From assembly GCA_029531795.1 (NCBI GenBank), contig JAPEIS010000005.1, positions 804,001-868,000 on the forward strand: a stretch of DNA of 64,000 bases. Direction: 5' to 3'. The notes below the pieces were generated by a model. That model did no database searches, was not told the origin of the DNA, and saw only the letters and a list, made by a program, of their open reading frames with translations. A program made the translations under genes and the position numbers. Source of the stretch: Sclerotinia nivalis. Lineage: Eukaryota; Ascomycota; Leotiomycetes; Helotiales; Sclerotiniaceae. Below are positions 46,139-57,694 of the stretch, in pieces. The first letter of the stretch is position 1. Each line of letters starts with the position of its first letter.

Positions 46139-47005
46139 CTAGACTTTTAGTATTTGCGTCCCTTTGAGAGCTTCTCCCATGTTAGAGATAAGAAGCTCTA
46201 GGAGCCAGACACCAAGACAATGCAGCGACTCGGCTGTTTCGCCTTTCTTCTGTTGGTGTGGACGAATTCAAGTTACCCATGAGTGCTGATTATTGAACTT
46301 ACAGGATTTGATTTAGAGCTTTGGAGTCCGAGTATATCTTCATAGGTAGCCCACTCTTTTCCGGAGAATGACAGGATCCCGAGGCTCAGGCGTTCAGAGT
46401 CAACATGTATGACCCAAGTCAGTACTTTCATCCTGTCCTGATATAAAGTCCCTTCATCCTTTTCATACAGCGCTCTCTCTTCGGCTTCCAAAGCTCTGAG
46501 TTCTCCTGCAGTTGTCTCCCAACATGACCAATGTACTTCCACTCGATATACTCTGGTGTCTTGATAAATCCCCTGCTTTCCCCGTCCCAGCATGTTCTAA
46601 CTTGGCATTTCCCCTTTCTGTAGGAGAAGGGTGAGACCATTTTAGTGCCTGCCCGAACTTTCTTTTTCCCATCTCCTCACTCGAATATGATCTTCCATGA
46701 AGTCTAGCCATCAGGATGTCTGGGTTCATGTTTTCTTCCAAGCCATATCTGACTGTACGTAACCTATGGATATACCACGTCACAGATATGTAGACCCCAT
46801 ACGAAAGCCAGAGGAGTAAGGCGACAATACAGAGGATAAGTAACAGGAGGACCGGTGGGTCGATTCTTAGCTTTTGAAGATTGGGATGCATTGCGTGTGG
46901 TCGGTTCAATCTGTTTGTTGTGGGCTGAGAGGATACTGGAGAGTTGTATGCAACGAGTTGGTTGTGGCGGCGAAAATTGGGCCGTTGTTGGTGGACATAT
47001 GACAT
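46139..47005 (-). CDS. Single-pass membrane protein of unknown function
   Basis: Proposed exons on the minus strand: 47005-46552, 46505-46303 and 46249-46139, giving 255 residues. Exon 1 begins MSYVHQQRPNFRRHNQ and holds one strong membrane helix at about 52-72 (LLLLILCIVALLLWLSYGVYI), preceded by a basic Arg/Gln-rich stretch. Exon 2, in a different genomic frame, reads ELRALEAEERALYEKDEGTL and looks clearly coding; a 46-base GT-AG intron joins it in phase. The last exon (KKGETAESLHCLGVW...) follows a GTAAGT donor and is less certain; without it the protein ends in the intron after about 228 residues. No family is recognised. The short first intron is close to the lower limit for fungi. Confidence 0.5.
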
Positions 47006-50000
47006 GCTGAGTGCTTGTACAGCTATGGATAATTAGGTAGTAGGTGTTTCTTAGGATGTTAGTTCAATTGCCTGGAATTGGATAATATAACCTCTTATAA
47101 GTGACGATTTCGGGAAGAAAATAACAATCTTGGGTTGAAGAACGGGGATAGCAATAGCTTTGAGGATATTCAACATGCTTGCCTTGATGTAGTGTGTATG
47201 AAGGAACCATTGTTTTTGGGGATAAATGTAGACTGCAGGTTGGTCTTTCCAATTTCGATGATTCCACAAGCTTTGTTTGCCAAACTGCCTACTGGTTAGA
47301 GCATCTCAAGCAAGACCGTGTTACTCAGTTAATGGTCGACGCTGGTCGACGCTGGTCGGCTGCATTTCTCGTGACCAGATACTTACTGGACTTCCGCGGT
47401 CTAACATGTAGTAAAACTGGTTCGGGTTTCTCTAAGTTCATTCCAGCATGATTGGATAACGCTCCCCGAACTTTTCTCATATGGTGCAAGACTCAAGGTA
47501 GCATGAATTTGACTTCGGCAAGAGCATAGGACTAGTCAGCGACTCAGCTTAGGTAAGGAAAGGATGTTTTCTTGGCATGTATAATGCCAAGGAGGTCAAT
47601 TGAAGTTATCCGTTATTATTTTGAGTGCTGTGTGAGGGTAGGGTTCGGAGCTTTCAGGAGAGGTAAGCAGATGTGAAACTCCGTTCAAGGAAGATGTAGA
47701 ATTATCATCAGCGACTTCGCATGATTTAAATAAGGTCATGATGGAATGACTGTTTAGCATAGATTTAGGTAATAACGAAGTACTTGTTACACCTCATGAA
47801 AGGGTTGTCAGCGCATAGCGCGTTTCTGAATAAGATCTTCATGTAGAGAAACATTTCATTAATACAGGGCTGAGCAAAAAAAAAAAGTACCTATGCTTAG
47901 CTGCCCTGTAGATAGAAAACATGATCCAGCTTGCATATGAAATGCCATCCAGCTTGTGCCGCCACCACAAGCATCGACAAACAAGAACACAAGAATCCCA
48001 TAAATAGAAAGATCCTAGTTCACGATCCCAAGCGAAGTGTTTCGACATCTGAGTCGGTGTTACCAAACTTGAAAGCTGTTCAAGCCTCAAGGGAAGAATA
48101 TCATGATTGTGATTCGTGATTTGTGCGTGATCACAAGCTTTTGAAAGTTTATTGCTTGCCTCTTGGTCAATTTAACCTACCAAGCCTACCAATACCTGTT
48201 CACCGACCAGGTTCACATGTCGCCCATAACTGAAAAGAAGGGATGAGTGAGTATCACCAGGTACAGTAATAATAAGCTTACATAAAGCCTAGTACAGCTG
48301 TAATTTTCAGCGACGATTTTCCTCAACAGGAGGTGTTTTTTTTATATGGTGAAATCAAGGCTATACGGAGTCCACAATGAAATGTCCAATATCTTATCCT
48401 AGTTCTCAAGATGGTAAGCCGCAAATACCAATATCAATAATTATCACGAAGGATCATTTAGACGGGGAATCCCAAAGCTTCTAGAAGGAAATTAGAAGGA
48501 AATTCCTGCAGATTTTAACCCCTTTTTGGCGGCTAGTGTGACGCACCTTACTGCATGGCAAACATGGATATCTCCAGAACATGAGGACGGCGGTAAGGTT
48601 CAAGCATTTTAATTTGAAATGATCTGAAAAGAAATGTATCCAGTTATTACGATAAGTGTCGAGATGTCTCTCTATCTAAGCAGTATTCTATGATTTCTAT
48701 GGATTTGGTTTATGAACTTCGAGGTTTTGAAAGAGTTCAAGACATACGATAAGAATCATGGCCCCATTAACAATAGGTAGATCAGGACATATGTAATCTC
48801 AAATCTGCTGGTGTACTCCGTTATTAAGTACCCAGTATCCTGTGGGGTGTCATGGCAGTCAGTTGATGAAGAATTTTGACTTGAGTTGTTTCATCTACCT
48901 TATGCAAGCGAGGGAGGTTTGAGCAGCAGAGAAGCGGGATGTCCTTATGAGCTAGATAAACCTCGGAACATTTCGATGGACATTCTTTTCATCCTAAGTT
49001 GTATTATGATCATCGAAGTTCGTTGAAGTTGAAATACAGATTACGAATAATATGTATGATACTTTGCGATGGCTCCAGAATGAAGAATGATAGGTAGGTA
49101 AGGAGGGAAAGAAAAGCATCCAGGTTGTCTGTTGTATCTGTCAATAAGTGTAAAACAAGTTAAGGTACGCTGGAATTATGTGAATGAAACCACCCAACGG
49201 TTCTAATATGAAGCTTCGATGAAATCCATGAAATCCATGAAATCCATGAAAATCCATGCAGGATAATTGAGGATAATGATAAATTTCAAACATTTTATAC
49301 ATTTCATTGGGTGAGAATAGAATATGTGGCGTTTTATGAAGCCCCCCTCTTTCATGCAGGCAATTTGTGTATTTCCCCCGACTTTTACCAAGTAGTGTAG
49401 GTAGGATCCGTACATGTGCCCGTACATGTACCTACACCAAATACTCGCATGAACGGTTCCCAATCCCAAGGCTGAGGGGAGATGCTGCAAAGAAGCGACG
49501 GTAACGAATGGAATACAAAAGTTAAAAAAAGAAATACCATAATCAATTCCAGTGTAATGTAACTTTTTCTTTGGAAACTTATTATTTATAAATGCTGAGG
49601 TTCTGATAGGTTATAAATGGCACCCATGAATCTTTTCCTTCAAGAGAACAAAGGGAAAGATAAGTTCCTAGGTAGGTAAGTCCTCCTGAGACATTGGCTG
49701 TCATTGGTAGTCACTTGAAGTATTTAATCATTGCTTAATAGTCCTTGTCCTATTTTTTCTTTTTCTTCTCTCTTCTCCATCCACACTTTCACCGAATCAC
49801 TTCTTCACTAGACATTTCCATATCTCCATTAATTTTAAAGTGTTCGCATTCTCTTGATCTGATACGTCTATTAATCCTAGTATAATCTGCAAGATGGATT
49901 AATCCCTGGTTCATTCATTCCAATGGTATTGTTTTTAATCCTAGCCACTTTGCCCTCATCGCTCGGTAGGTAAGCTAAGTCAGATTCTAATAACAGACGT

Positions 50001-51937
50001 GCAGATAAATATGTAATCATGAAATAGCTTCATGTATTCTAATTTTGCAGTATGTAAATCATTATAGAAGCTTATATCCATTCATAAATCAATCATGTTT
50101 CTGATGCTTATCAATGCTTGTTCTAGTAAGGATTGAGATCAAGGATTGATATGTTGTTACTACCAAGCCTTCAGCTTATTGAGCTTTCAGTTCACTAAGC
50201 AATAGAGTTTCAACAATGTGCTTGCTACTTTAAAGCTTCAAAGATATTCAAGATATTCTGTCTATCAACATGAACAAAACCTGCGAATATCTCAATGTAA
50301 ATGAATAAATGAATAAATGAATAAATGAATAAATGAATAAATGAATAAATGAATAAATGAATAAATGAATAAATGAATAAATGAATGAATGCTAGATAAT
50401 CCCAAATGTTGTATCTAGTCAGGTATAAACTCTCCGAATCTAGATATGGAGATACTATCCACAGCATCTATAATAATCGATATCTTTTTTATTTTGAAAA
50501 TATAATACAGAATAATGAATCTAATCTATCTGTCTATCTGTCTATTAAAGATATATAATATCCATAGTTAATACATCAATCAGAGCACGTCTCTTATTTC
50601 AAATATATAATAAGAAATTTTTAATCCATCTAGTCTATCTCTTCTCACTTAAGGATATATATATACACTCGTTGATTTCATCAAACAGCGGCCTGTGTAG
50701 GTACCTGCAGCATTAGATACATATCCATTATGTCAAAACGCTTAGTTACTAATTAGTTAGTTCATCAAGTATCAGAAGCCAATCTAGCTTCCTTATAATT
50801 ATTTCTTTCTTTTTCTCTCAACTCAATTGCCATCAACAATCAACAAGATATTGTCAGACATAAATCATTTTGGCAAATAACGTTACTATTAGCCTAGTTC
50901 AATAGTAAAGGAAAGAAAGAGAGAACATCTTCATTTTTAGTATTCACTTGATCTACTATTTAATTCACTGTCGTAAATTAGATAGTTCAATCATCATCTG
51001 ATATCAAATCTCGACTTCCTTCATCTATTCTTTAAAATAATCATAGACCCAAGTCTTACCCACAGTTATCCACTCTTATACATCTCCCTTCCCAATCAGG
51101 TACACACTAGCGTGAAGGCAGCCGATAATTTGGACCTTGGCCTTTCCCTATTTTGATTCTAATTGATTTATTCTTTCCCGGTTAGCAATTGTAGCATACC
51201 ACCTAAACAACCTAGAGGGAGAACCAAAAGAACTCTTTCTCCGTTCAGTCCATCCATCCCATCCCATCCATCCATTCATCCATCCATCCAACCATTTCCT
51301 TTCCGACAAACCTCGACAAACCTCCCAGATCGATCCAAATAAATTCAATTCCATTCCATTCAGAGTGAAGGAGATTTCGTCCACTTGGATTACCAAGATC
51401 TCAAGAATATTTGTTGGGTTTTCAAGGGTTTCAATTTGAAAGAGTGTATTGTTAACCTGGTAAGTAAATAAGGATTCTTTGTTTCTTCTTATTGCACCAT
51501 TCAATCCCATCGCATGAAGAATAAATCACATTGAGTTTCATCCATCTACACAAATTGTTGGGAAGAAGCAACTGCGACACAACTAAACTCATCCATAACT
51601 CGAACTTCATACCCTATACAAATCTGAATACCAAGTTCATCAACCTCGGGGAGAAGCATCGCGTCGCATTCCACTCCCTCCCCTATTCACCAACCCGACC
51701 GAGTTCAATTCAACTTCACTTCAATTTCGCACGTCGCTACCGATTGTCTTTTTTGCTTTACCATCACCAATATATCTCAATCATTCAGCCGCAGCCTACT
51801 CATTACCCGGTTCCCGCTAATCATTTACCTTTTACAGACCGCACTCTATCTTGCGGCCGGTCCTGCGACGATTGACACTCAACTTCACGACCTTTAACGA
51901 ATTTAATTACTAAACACCACCACCATAATCAGTCAAG
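47006..51937. other. 4.9 kb gene-poor region upstream of G-alpha
   Basis: I find no supported protein gene. Frames up to 120 codons (51148-51510 minus, 51531-51875 plus) are low-complexity or begin at TTG, and the second lies in the likely G-alpha leader. A GGTCGACGCT direct repeat lies at 47335-47357. CCTAGGTA motifs occur near 49430 and 49670, an AATAAATG octamer array at 50299-50392 (listed), and CATCC runs at about 51248-51290. A string resembling a tRNA D-arm near 47293-47310 has no matching T-arm. Confidence 0.5.
50299..50392 (+). repeat. AATAAATG octamer tandem array
   Basis: About 11 head-to-tail copies of an 8-base unit (AATGAATA in one register). The array is uniform except at the right end, where a GAATGAATG variant ends it. 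On the minus strand it is open and encodes an FIHLFIYS repeat, which explains the apparent 80-codon minus-strand frame here; that frame is not a gene. Confidence 0.9.
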
Positions 51938-53193
51938 ATGGGTTGCGGAATGAGCACAGAGGAGAAGGAGGGAAAGGCGAGGAACGAGGAGATCGAAAAT
52001 CAACTGAAGAGGGATAAAATGTTGCAACGAAATGAAATCAAGATGCTTCTTCTTGGTAAGTGAAATCATCCTTGATCGCCCTTCATCTATCATTGGGTGT
52101 TCAGTCTAACGGTTTTATAGGAGCTGGTGAATCCGGAAAGTCTACTATCTTGAAACAGATGAAGCTTATCCATGAGGGAGGTTACTCACGCGACGAGAGA
52201 GAATCATTTAAGGAAATTATCTTCAGTAACACGGTCCAATCGATGCGTGTTATCCTTGAAGCTATGGAGTCCTTAGAGTTACCTCTTGATGATCAAAGAG
52301 CCGAATATCATGTCCAAACTATTTTCATGCAACCACAACAAATTGAAGGAGATAACTTACCACCCGAGGTTGGAAGTGCAATTGCAGCTCTATGGAAGGA
52401 TGCAGGTGTCCAAGATTGTTTCAAGCGATCCAGAGAATATCAATTGAATGATTCTGCTAGATAGTAAGTATTTGCTTATAGATGGATCTTGGATATCTTT
52501 CCAATCCTGCCGCAAACAAAGCTGCCTCTAACACGCTTTGTCTAGTTACTTTGATAACATCGAGAGAATTGCTCAGCATGACTATATGCCAAATGATCAA
52601 GATGTCCTTCGCTCCCGTGTTAAGACTACTGGTATTACAGAGACCACCTTCATCATTGGAGATTTAACCTACCGAATGTTCGATGTTGGAGGACAACGTT
52701 CCGAGCGAAAGAAGTGGATCCACTGTTTCGAGAATGTCACCACAATCCTCTTCTTGGTGGCCATCTCCGAGTATGATCAACTGCTTTTCGAGGATGAAAC
52801 GGTCAACCGTATGCAAGAAGCCCTTACACTTTTCGACTCGATTTGCAATTCCAGATGGTTTATCAAGACCTCCATCATTCTATTCTTGAATAAGATCGAT
52901 AGATTCAAGGAGAAGCTCCCCGTCAGCCCTATGAAGAACTACTTCCCCGATTACGAAGGTGGTGATGACTATGCTCTCGCATGTGACTACATCCTGAACC
53001 GATTCGTTAGTCTCAATCAGCACGAGACGAAACAGATTTATACACATTTCACTTGTGCTACTGATACTACCCAAATCAGATTCGTCATGGCAGCTGTCAA
53101 TGGTAAGCTTCAAAGCTCTTGAGGATTTTCCACAACTAACTCGTTCTAGACATCATCATACAAGAAAACCTCCGCCTGTGTGGTCTGATATAA
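51938..53193 (+). CDS. Heterotrimeric G-protein alpha subunit, group I (G-alpha-i-like)
   Basis: Four exons, 51938-52055, 52121-52463, 52546-53102 and 53150-53193, give exactly 353 residues, the family length. MGCGMS carries the Gly2 myristoylation and Cys3 palmitoylation sites. The P-loop GAGESGKST is at about 40-48. RSRVKTTGI holds the catalytic Arg in switch I, and [12 protein letters not shown] is switch II with its catalytic Gln. NKID and TCATDT bind guanine. The C-terminus CGLI has the Cys four residues from the end, the ADP-ribosylation site of Gi-type subunits. Fungal group I subunits (Botrytis BCG1, Neurospora GNA-1, Aspergillus FadA) act through cAMP and MAPK routes in growth, conidiation and virulence. 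Confidence 0.96.
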
Positions 53194-54181
53194 TCATGAA
53201 ATACCCAACTGCAGTCAAATACTATCGACTGCAGCTTTCTCATTTATTCAGCATGGCGTTATAATCCAAAACTGGGGGTCTCTTTTTCCAATACCAAACA
53301 TCTTCTTGCACAGTCACTTTCGGTCTTGCAACCTTTTTTTGCTATAGAACCATTGTTTTTCCCTCGAAGGGGATGTCGGGGGATATGGTATCATTGGAGC
53401 ACGTCATGGGTTGTTTTAATTAACTTCTGCTTCATTGTGCCCACTTTATTTCTCTTTCTCCAATGCTCTAGGGGGTAGCATCGATCGAGGCTATCTTCTT
53501 TTATTACTTAAGTTTTGTTTTTAAATCCTGTTTGTCATATTAATAGCGACGATGTAAGACCGTTCGGGATGTGGTTGGTTTCATGCCAGCAACTGATGAT
53601 GTCGCGCGGTTTGCAGTCTGCCGTGTCTCTTTTTGATGAGGGTGCAGGAGTTGTGTTGTAGGTTGGAAGCGGGATGAATGAGAAGAAGCTTATAGCTGAT
53701 TAGAAGGTTGCGGGTGTACGAGCAGACGATGGTGGCAGTTGGATGGCTTGATTGGGATTAAAAATGATGGTGGTGGATGTCTGGGCTGGTTGGTTGGCTG
53801 GATCAAAGCGACTGCATTATTTGCAATAAGCATTGATACCATAGTCAGTTAATTAGAAAGATTCATATTGATCTACATTTGTGCTTGTGTCTTGATATTT
53901 GTGACCATAAATCCGCACTTTAAGTCAGAAAATAATTGGCTGAGACATACCCAGGTAGGGCAGGGTTGCGTAACTTATTACCTAGGCAACTACAACTCTC
54001 AATAAACGACGCATGAACCCCATTCTACATTTGACGTGTGCTTTTAAATTTTAAAAACTATCTATTGAATTCTAAATTTTGAAACTTTATTTTGACCTCA
54101 TACATACATTTATTACCTACACAATGGCACGCTGAACGAAATTAACCCGCAAAACAAAACAATTAACGAATCTAGGTGACT
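53194..54181. other. G-alpha 3' region and intergenic DNA
   Basis: About 1 kb without a supported gene. It probably holds the G-alpha 3' UTR. Near the right end a three-codon open frame, ATGGCACGCTGA at 54124-54135, precedes the next gene and could act as a minimal upstream ORF if transcribed. Confidence 0.5.
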
Positions 54182-55347
54182 ATGGTAATTTCAACGCGCA
54201 AACCAGCCCTGTCCAGGATTGCAGGAATATGGCTATTGGTTCATTTTCTGATTGTGGGTGTGTGTGGAAAAGTTACATTGGAGAGTGTGAGGAATCTTAC
54301 GGATGTCACGAGGGAGTGTAGGGAAAGGATTGGAGGGTTGGGTGTGAGTGCGGGGTGGGAGGAGGGGGCTGGGGATGGTGGGAGAGGGGATAGGAGTGCT
54401 ATTGATGATGTAAGGGGGTACGGAGGAGAAAGAGGAGAAGGACAGGTGGTTTTGGATGGTGGGGATGGGATTGGGAATGGGGATGGAGATGGAGATGAGA
54501 TTGAGGATGTGAGTTTATTTCTTATTTTCTTGGGTTCCGTGGTTTGGGTATCGTGATGGTTCATGAATGGAACAGCGGGCGGGAAATGTGAACCGTAACG
54601 GAAGAATATGGCGGTCTGTGATGGTATGATAATAGCGAATAAAGGCAGTGCGATATATATAGTACTACAAAACAAGTACACCAGTATTAACCGATATCTC
54701 ACTCTCCGCAGACAATTACAGCAGCTCTACACATGCTCTGTTCAGACCTATTAATCGAATTGGAAAAGCCGCTATTATCTTCTGATATCGCCCCTGAAGA
54801 TACATTGGTGTGTTACTTCCTTCCCTCTCCTTTCTTGCGTGCTCAAGATTTCTTTGCTAATTTCAATGCACAAGTAGACACAACTTAATTGCACAAATGT
54901 TAAGAAAGATTTTGATGAGTTCTTAAAGGAAACAACGTGGTTTCTTTATGAGATTCAGGAACGTCAGATGCAATGGAGATGGGGTGGTGGAAGTGCGGTT
55001 AAAGGGGAATTGGAGTGGTTGCAGGGGCTTTGGGCTAGTAGGAGGGCGGTATGTTGTTTTCTTTGATGTTTCCACGAGTTTTCTGGTTCTTTTGGGAATC
55101 AGGGTAGGGGTTATTTGCATCATTGTATGAGACAGGTTGGGCGAATGGAGAGATGTAGTGAAAAACGGCAGCCCGTAGGGATTCAAGCTGACGGTTATTA
55201 TAGAATTCACAAGATAGGAGTTTTATTGAGCAGCAGATGGGGTTGTATAGGGATACGGGATGCTTTACGAAATTGAATAGAGAGGTTCTAAGGAAAGATA
55301 TTGAGGTTGTGGAGTACTTGAATGATTTGATTGACATGTTTTGGTGA
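54182..55347 (+). CDS. Secreted-looking orphan protein, 4-exon model
   Basis: I found this by frame continuity. Exons 54182-54508, 54712-54807, 54878-55048 and 55204-55347 all join in phase 0 with GT-AG introns (branch-like TGCTAAT and GCTGAC before two acceptors), giving 245 residues. It starts MVISTRKPALSRIAGIW followed by LLVHFLIVGVCG, a likely signal peptide or anchor. A short charged helix follows (ESVRNLTDVTRECRERIGG), then a Gly/Asp-rich low-complexity stretch. Exons 2-4 are helical: LHMLCSDLLIELEKPL, FDEFLKETTWFLYEIQERQ and DIEVVEYLNDLIDMFW. A handful of Cys are present. No family is recognised. It could be a secreted or surface protein, but the 203-base first intron and the last junction are less certain. 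Confidence 0.5.
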
Positions 55348-56623
55348 GGACAGAGGGGCTGGATGGGGATCTAGGAGGGACATGGCGGGAGCTGGGTGGA
55401 GAGCGAAGTTTGGTATGGTGGAATAGAAGTATATGAGAGTAGACAAATGAAACGAGGGGACGCAAGATTGCTTAACTAAGAGAATAACTCGGGAAATGGG
55501 CGCGGTGTGGATGGAGGTAAATTGGGAATGGTAAATTCGGAAGTAACAACGAGCGTGGAAGGTGCATAAATAGCAGATACGCAACACTTTGTAGCATTTT
55601 TTTAATCGTATGAGTAGTGTAAATATCATTGGGCGATACGTAAACGCAGTAGAGCGTTGGTATTGGAACCAGTGTGATACTTTCTTCCTATTTGCCTTCA
55701 TTTTGGCTCCTTTTTGAGGGTTTTATTGTTCCGGAACGTATCATGAATTGAATGAACTCTAAAGATGCTATTATAGCATTATGTGCATACTGCATGTGAT
55801 ATGTGCCCTCTAACGACGGCCCCATCTACAGCTTTTGAAGGGCGTGTAACGCACTTCGATGCAATGCCATGCCAAGAACAGGCTGTGATGGGGTATAATG
55901 TTGCTGTCTGTCTCGACTGTTGTAACATACAACTCCTTCTGCTTGCAGACATATGAGACATCGTATTGGTAACTTCATGGGATATAACCAAAATCGACCA
56001 TTAGGCGTGTACTCCATTCAAACTCGCCAGCTGGAAAACTACTACCAGAGAACACATACAATCCCATCCATAATACTAACAATCAACCGTAAGATTCTTC
56101 CACCTCTCTGTCCGAAATCCCGAATTTATACCCGCATGGCTTCTTCCGATTCCCACAGGCTCAATTGCTCGAAGGTAAGCTAGCCAATACTACAAACTGT
56201 ACAACAACTAGGTTCCGCTTGCAAGCCAAGAAGGTTCATCTTCAATATAGATCTGAGACTCTGATTCGAAGGTTCGGAACGATATTACTAATTTGGATGA
56301 TGCTTATTTGGAGATTGAGGATTTGTTGCACGTCTTAATTTTTGAATGTCGCCGACCTTGAGATTTTTGGCCGAAAATGGATTAATGACTGAGGTGAGCG
56401 AGGTGACCGAGGATGGCGCTTTTAGGTGTTACATCTGTTGTGTGCATCTATATTTGATGACTCATCAACGCTTCTTTCACCAGCCACAATCATTAGAACT
56501 GGGATTCGTTTGGGAAAGCCACAGTTGTCAACCCAGAGTAGAATGATTCGCATCATTGGAATATAATCATAAATTTGATGATTTTGATGACACTTTCATG
56601 ATTTGATTTCCCCGCATAGAAAT
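55348..56623. other. Intergenic region between the orphan gene and USE1
   Basis: Minus-strand frames up to 137 codons (55288-55701) overlap the preceding gene and lack domains. A possible broken small gene at 56136-56361 is listed separately. Otherwise nothing is supported. Confidence 0.45.
56136..56361 (+). pseudogene. Possible frameshifted small gene
   Basis: ATG 56136 opens MASSDSHRLNCSK and meets a GTAAGC donor. After a plausible acceptor, a frame reads KVHLQYRSETLIRRFG and then becomes non-coding-like. At that point an overlapping frame takes over with NDITNLDDAYLEIEDLLHVL and ends at TGA 56359-56361. The two halves look coding but sit in different frames with no intron between, which suggests a one- or two-base indel or an unrecognised splice. 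Small helical proteins such as Mediator subunits begin in a similar way, but no family is claimed. Confidence 0.3.
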
Positions 56624-57694
56624 ATGGCAAGACTTAATACAGTGCCCATCCCGTCGAGGGATCCTACTGCTACGAATTTAGAGCGCATGTTGGTGCGATT
56701 GCAGAAAATTATCTTGAGTCCAGATACGTCGGCCGGATCTCAAAGCCATGCTGAGTGGGTGAAGATGGGCGCGGTAAGGATGGTATACTCTTTTGTGGGA
56801 GGAGCTATGGCTAATTGTTTGATGTCGCAGAATCTGGAATATGCGCGGGGTTTATTGGTTCATGTAGAGCAAGATGCGCAGAATAATAAAGTACTGGCAA
56901 GGAAACAGGAGATACAGGTCGATTTAGTGCGCAAGAGACATTTGATACAAAGACTTGGTGAGAGATTGGAGGAGTTGAGCGAGGTTTGTACACCTTAATC
57001 CGCAGAGCTGAGTGGGATGTGTGCTTATACTGCACAGCTTGCAAGTTATGAGGAAGAAGGCGAGGATTCATCCGAAGGGGAAGATCTGCTGGCTCATGAT
57101 CAAGATACACCTTCAGAAACTACAGATGAAACTACAAACAATCATGAAGAACGCTCTACACCTTCTCCAACCGATTACACAACTTCTACCATACACACGG
57201 AACCTGCCCCTCCCCGACTACAAACGCAATCCTCTCAACCACCCGAACCTTCTGCTCTTCGCTCTCGTAACCCCCGCGCCGAACTCTTCGAAACAGCCTC
57301 TAATAAGGCCTACACAACATCCGCCTCCACTTCCCAAGCCGCCCCCACCGCCTCAACAACAACCACAGCCGCAACCGAAACACTCCTCACGCACCACCGC
57401 ACCGAACAAGAAGATCTCACCAACTCTCTCCTCTCCATGGCCCAAGAACTGCGCGCTCGCTCTCACACCTTCGCCAGTACCCTCGCTACCGACGCCTCGG
57501 TTCTCGATTCTGCCGTTGCGGGTATTAATAGGAATGAGATTGGTCTAGAAGCAGCGTCGAAGAGAATGGGATATTTGAGGAGTATGACGGAGGGGAAAGG
57601 TTGGTGGGGTCGCATGATGATGTATGCGTGGATTGCGGGGTTGGCGATTTTGGCGTGTGTTATTGTGTTTGTGATGCCGAAGTTGAGGTTTTGA
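56624..57694 (+). CDS. USE1: Vesicle-transport SNARE, USE1-like
   Basis: Two exons, 56624-56983 and 57038-57694, give 338 residues. The upstream frame begins only at TTG, so MARLNTVPIPSRD is the start. The N-terminal 120 residues are helical (LERMLVRLQKIIL, then RKRHLIQRLGERLEELSE). A Ser/Thr/Pro-rich linker follows. The SNARE region begins near HHRTEQEDLTNSLLSMAQEL, with TDASVLDSAVAGINRNE, and a final membrane anchor WIAGLAILACVIVFVM places it as a tail-anchored protein. Use1 is the Qc-type SNARE of the ER that works with Sec20, Ufe1 and Sec22 in Golgi-to-ER retrieval. The assignment rests on this layout and the LTNSLLxMAxxL pattern. Confidence 0.8.

Noticed and set aside
47280..47360. tRNA-like string with GGTTAGAGCATCT
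   Set aside because: The D-arm-like segment is not followed by a pairing anticodon stem or a GTTCGA-type T-loop, and no acceptor stem forms.
50225..50467. 80-codon minus-strand frame with a repeated FIHLFIYS pattern
   Set aside because: It is a translation of the AATAAATG octamer array and not a gene.
51531..51875. 114-codon plus-strand frame upstream of G-alpha
   Set aside because: Starts at TTG, His/Ser/Pro-rich, lies in the probable G-alpha leader and has no domain.
55288..55701. 137-codon minus-strand frame
   Set aside because: Its start region overlaps the plus-strand exon ending at 55347 and its composition (Tyr/His/Ser-rich) matches reverse-strand noise.
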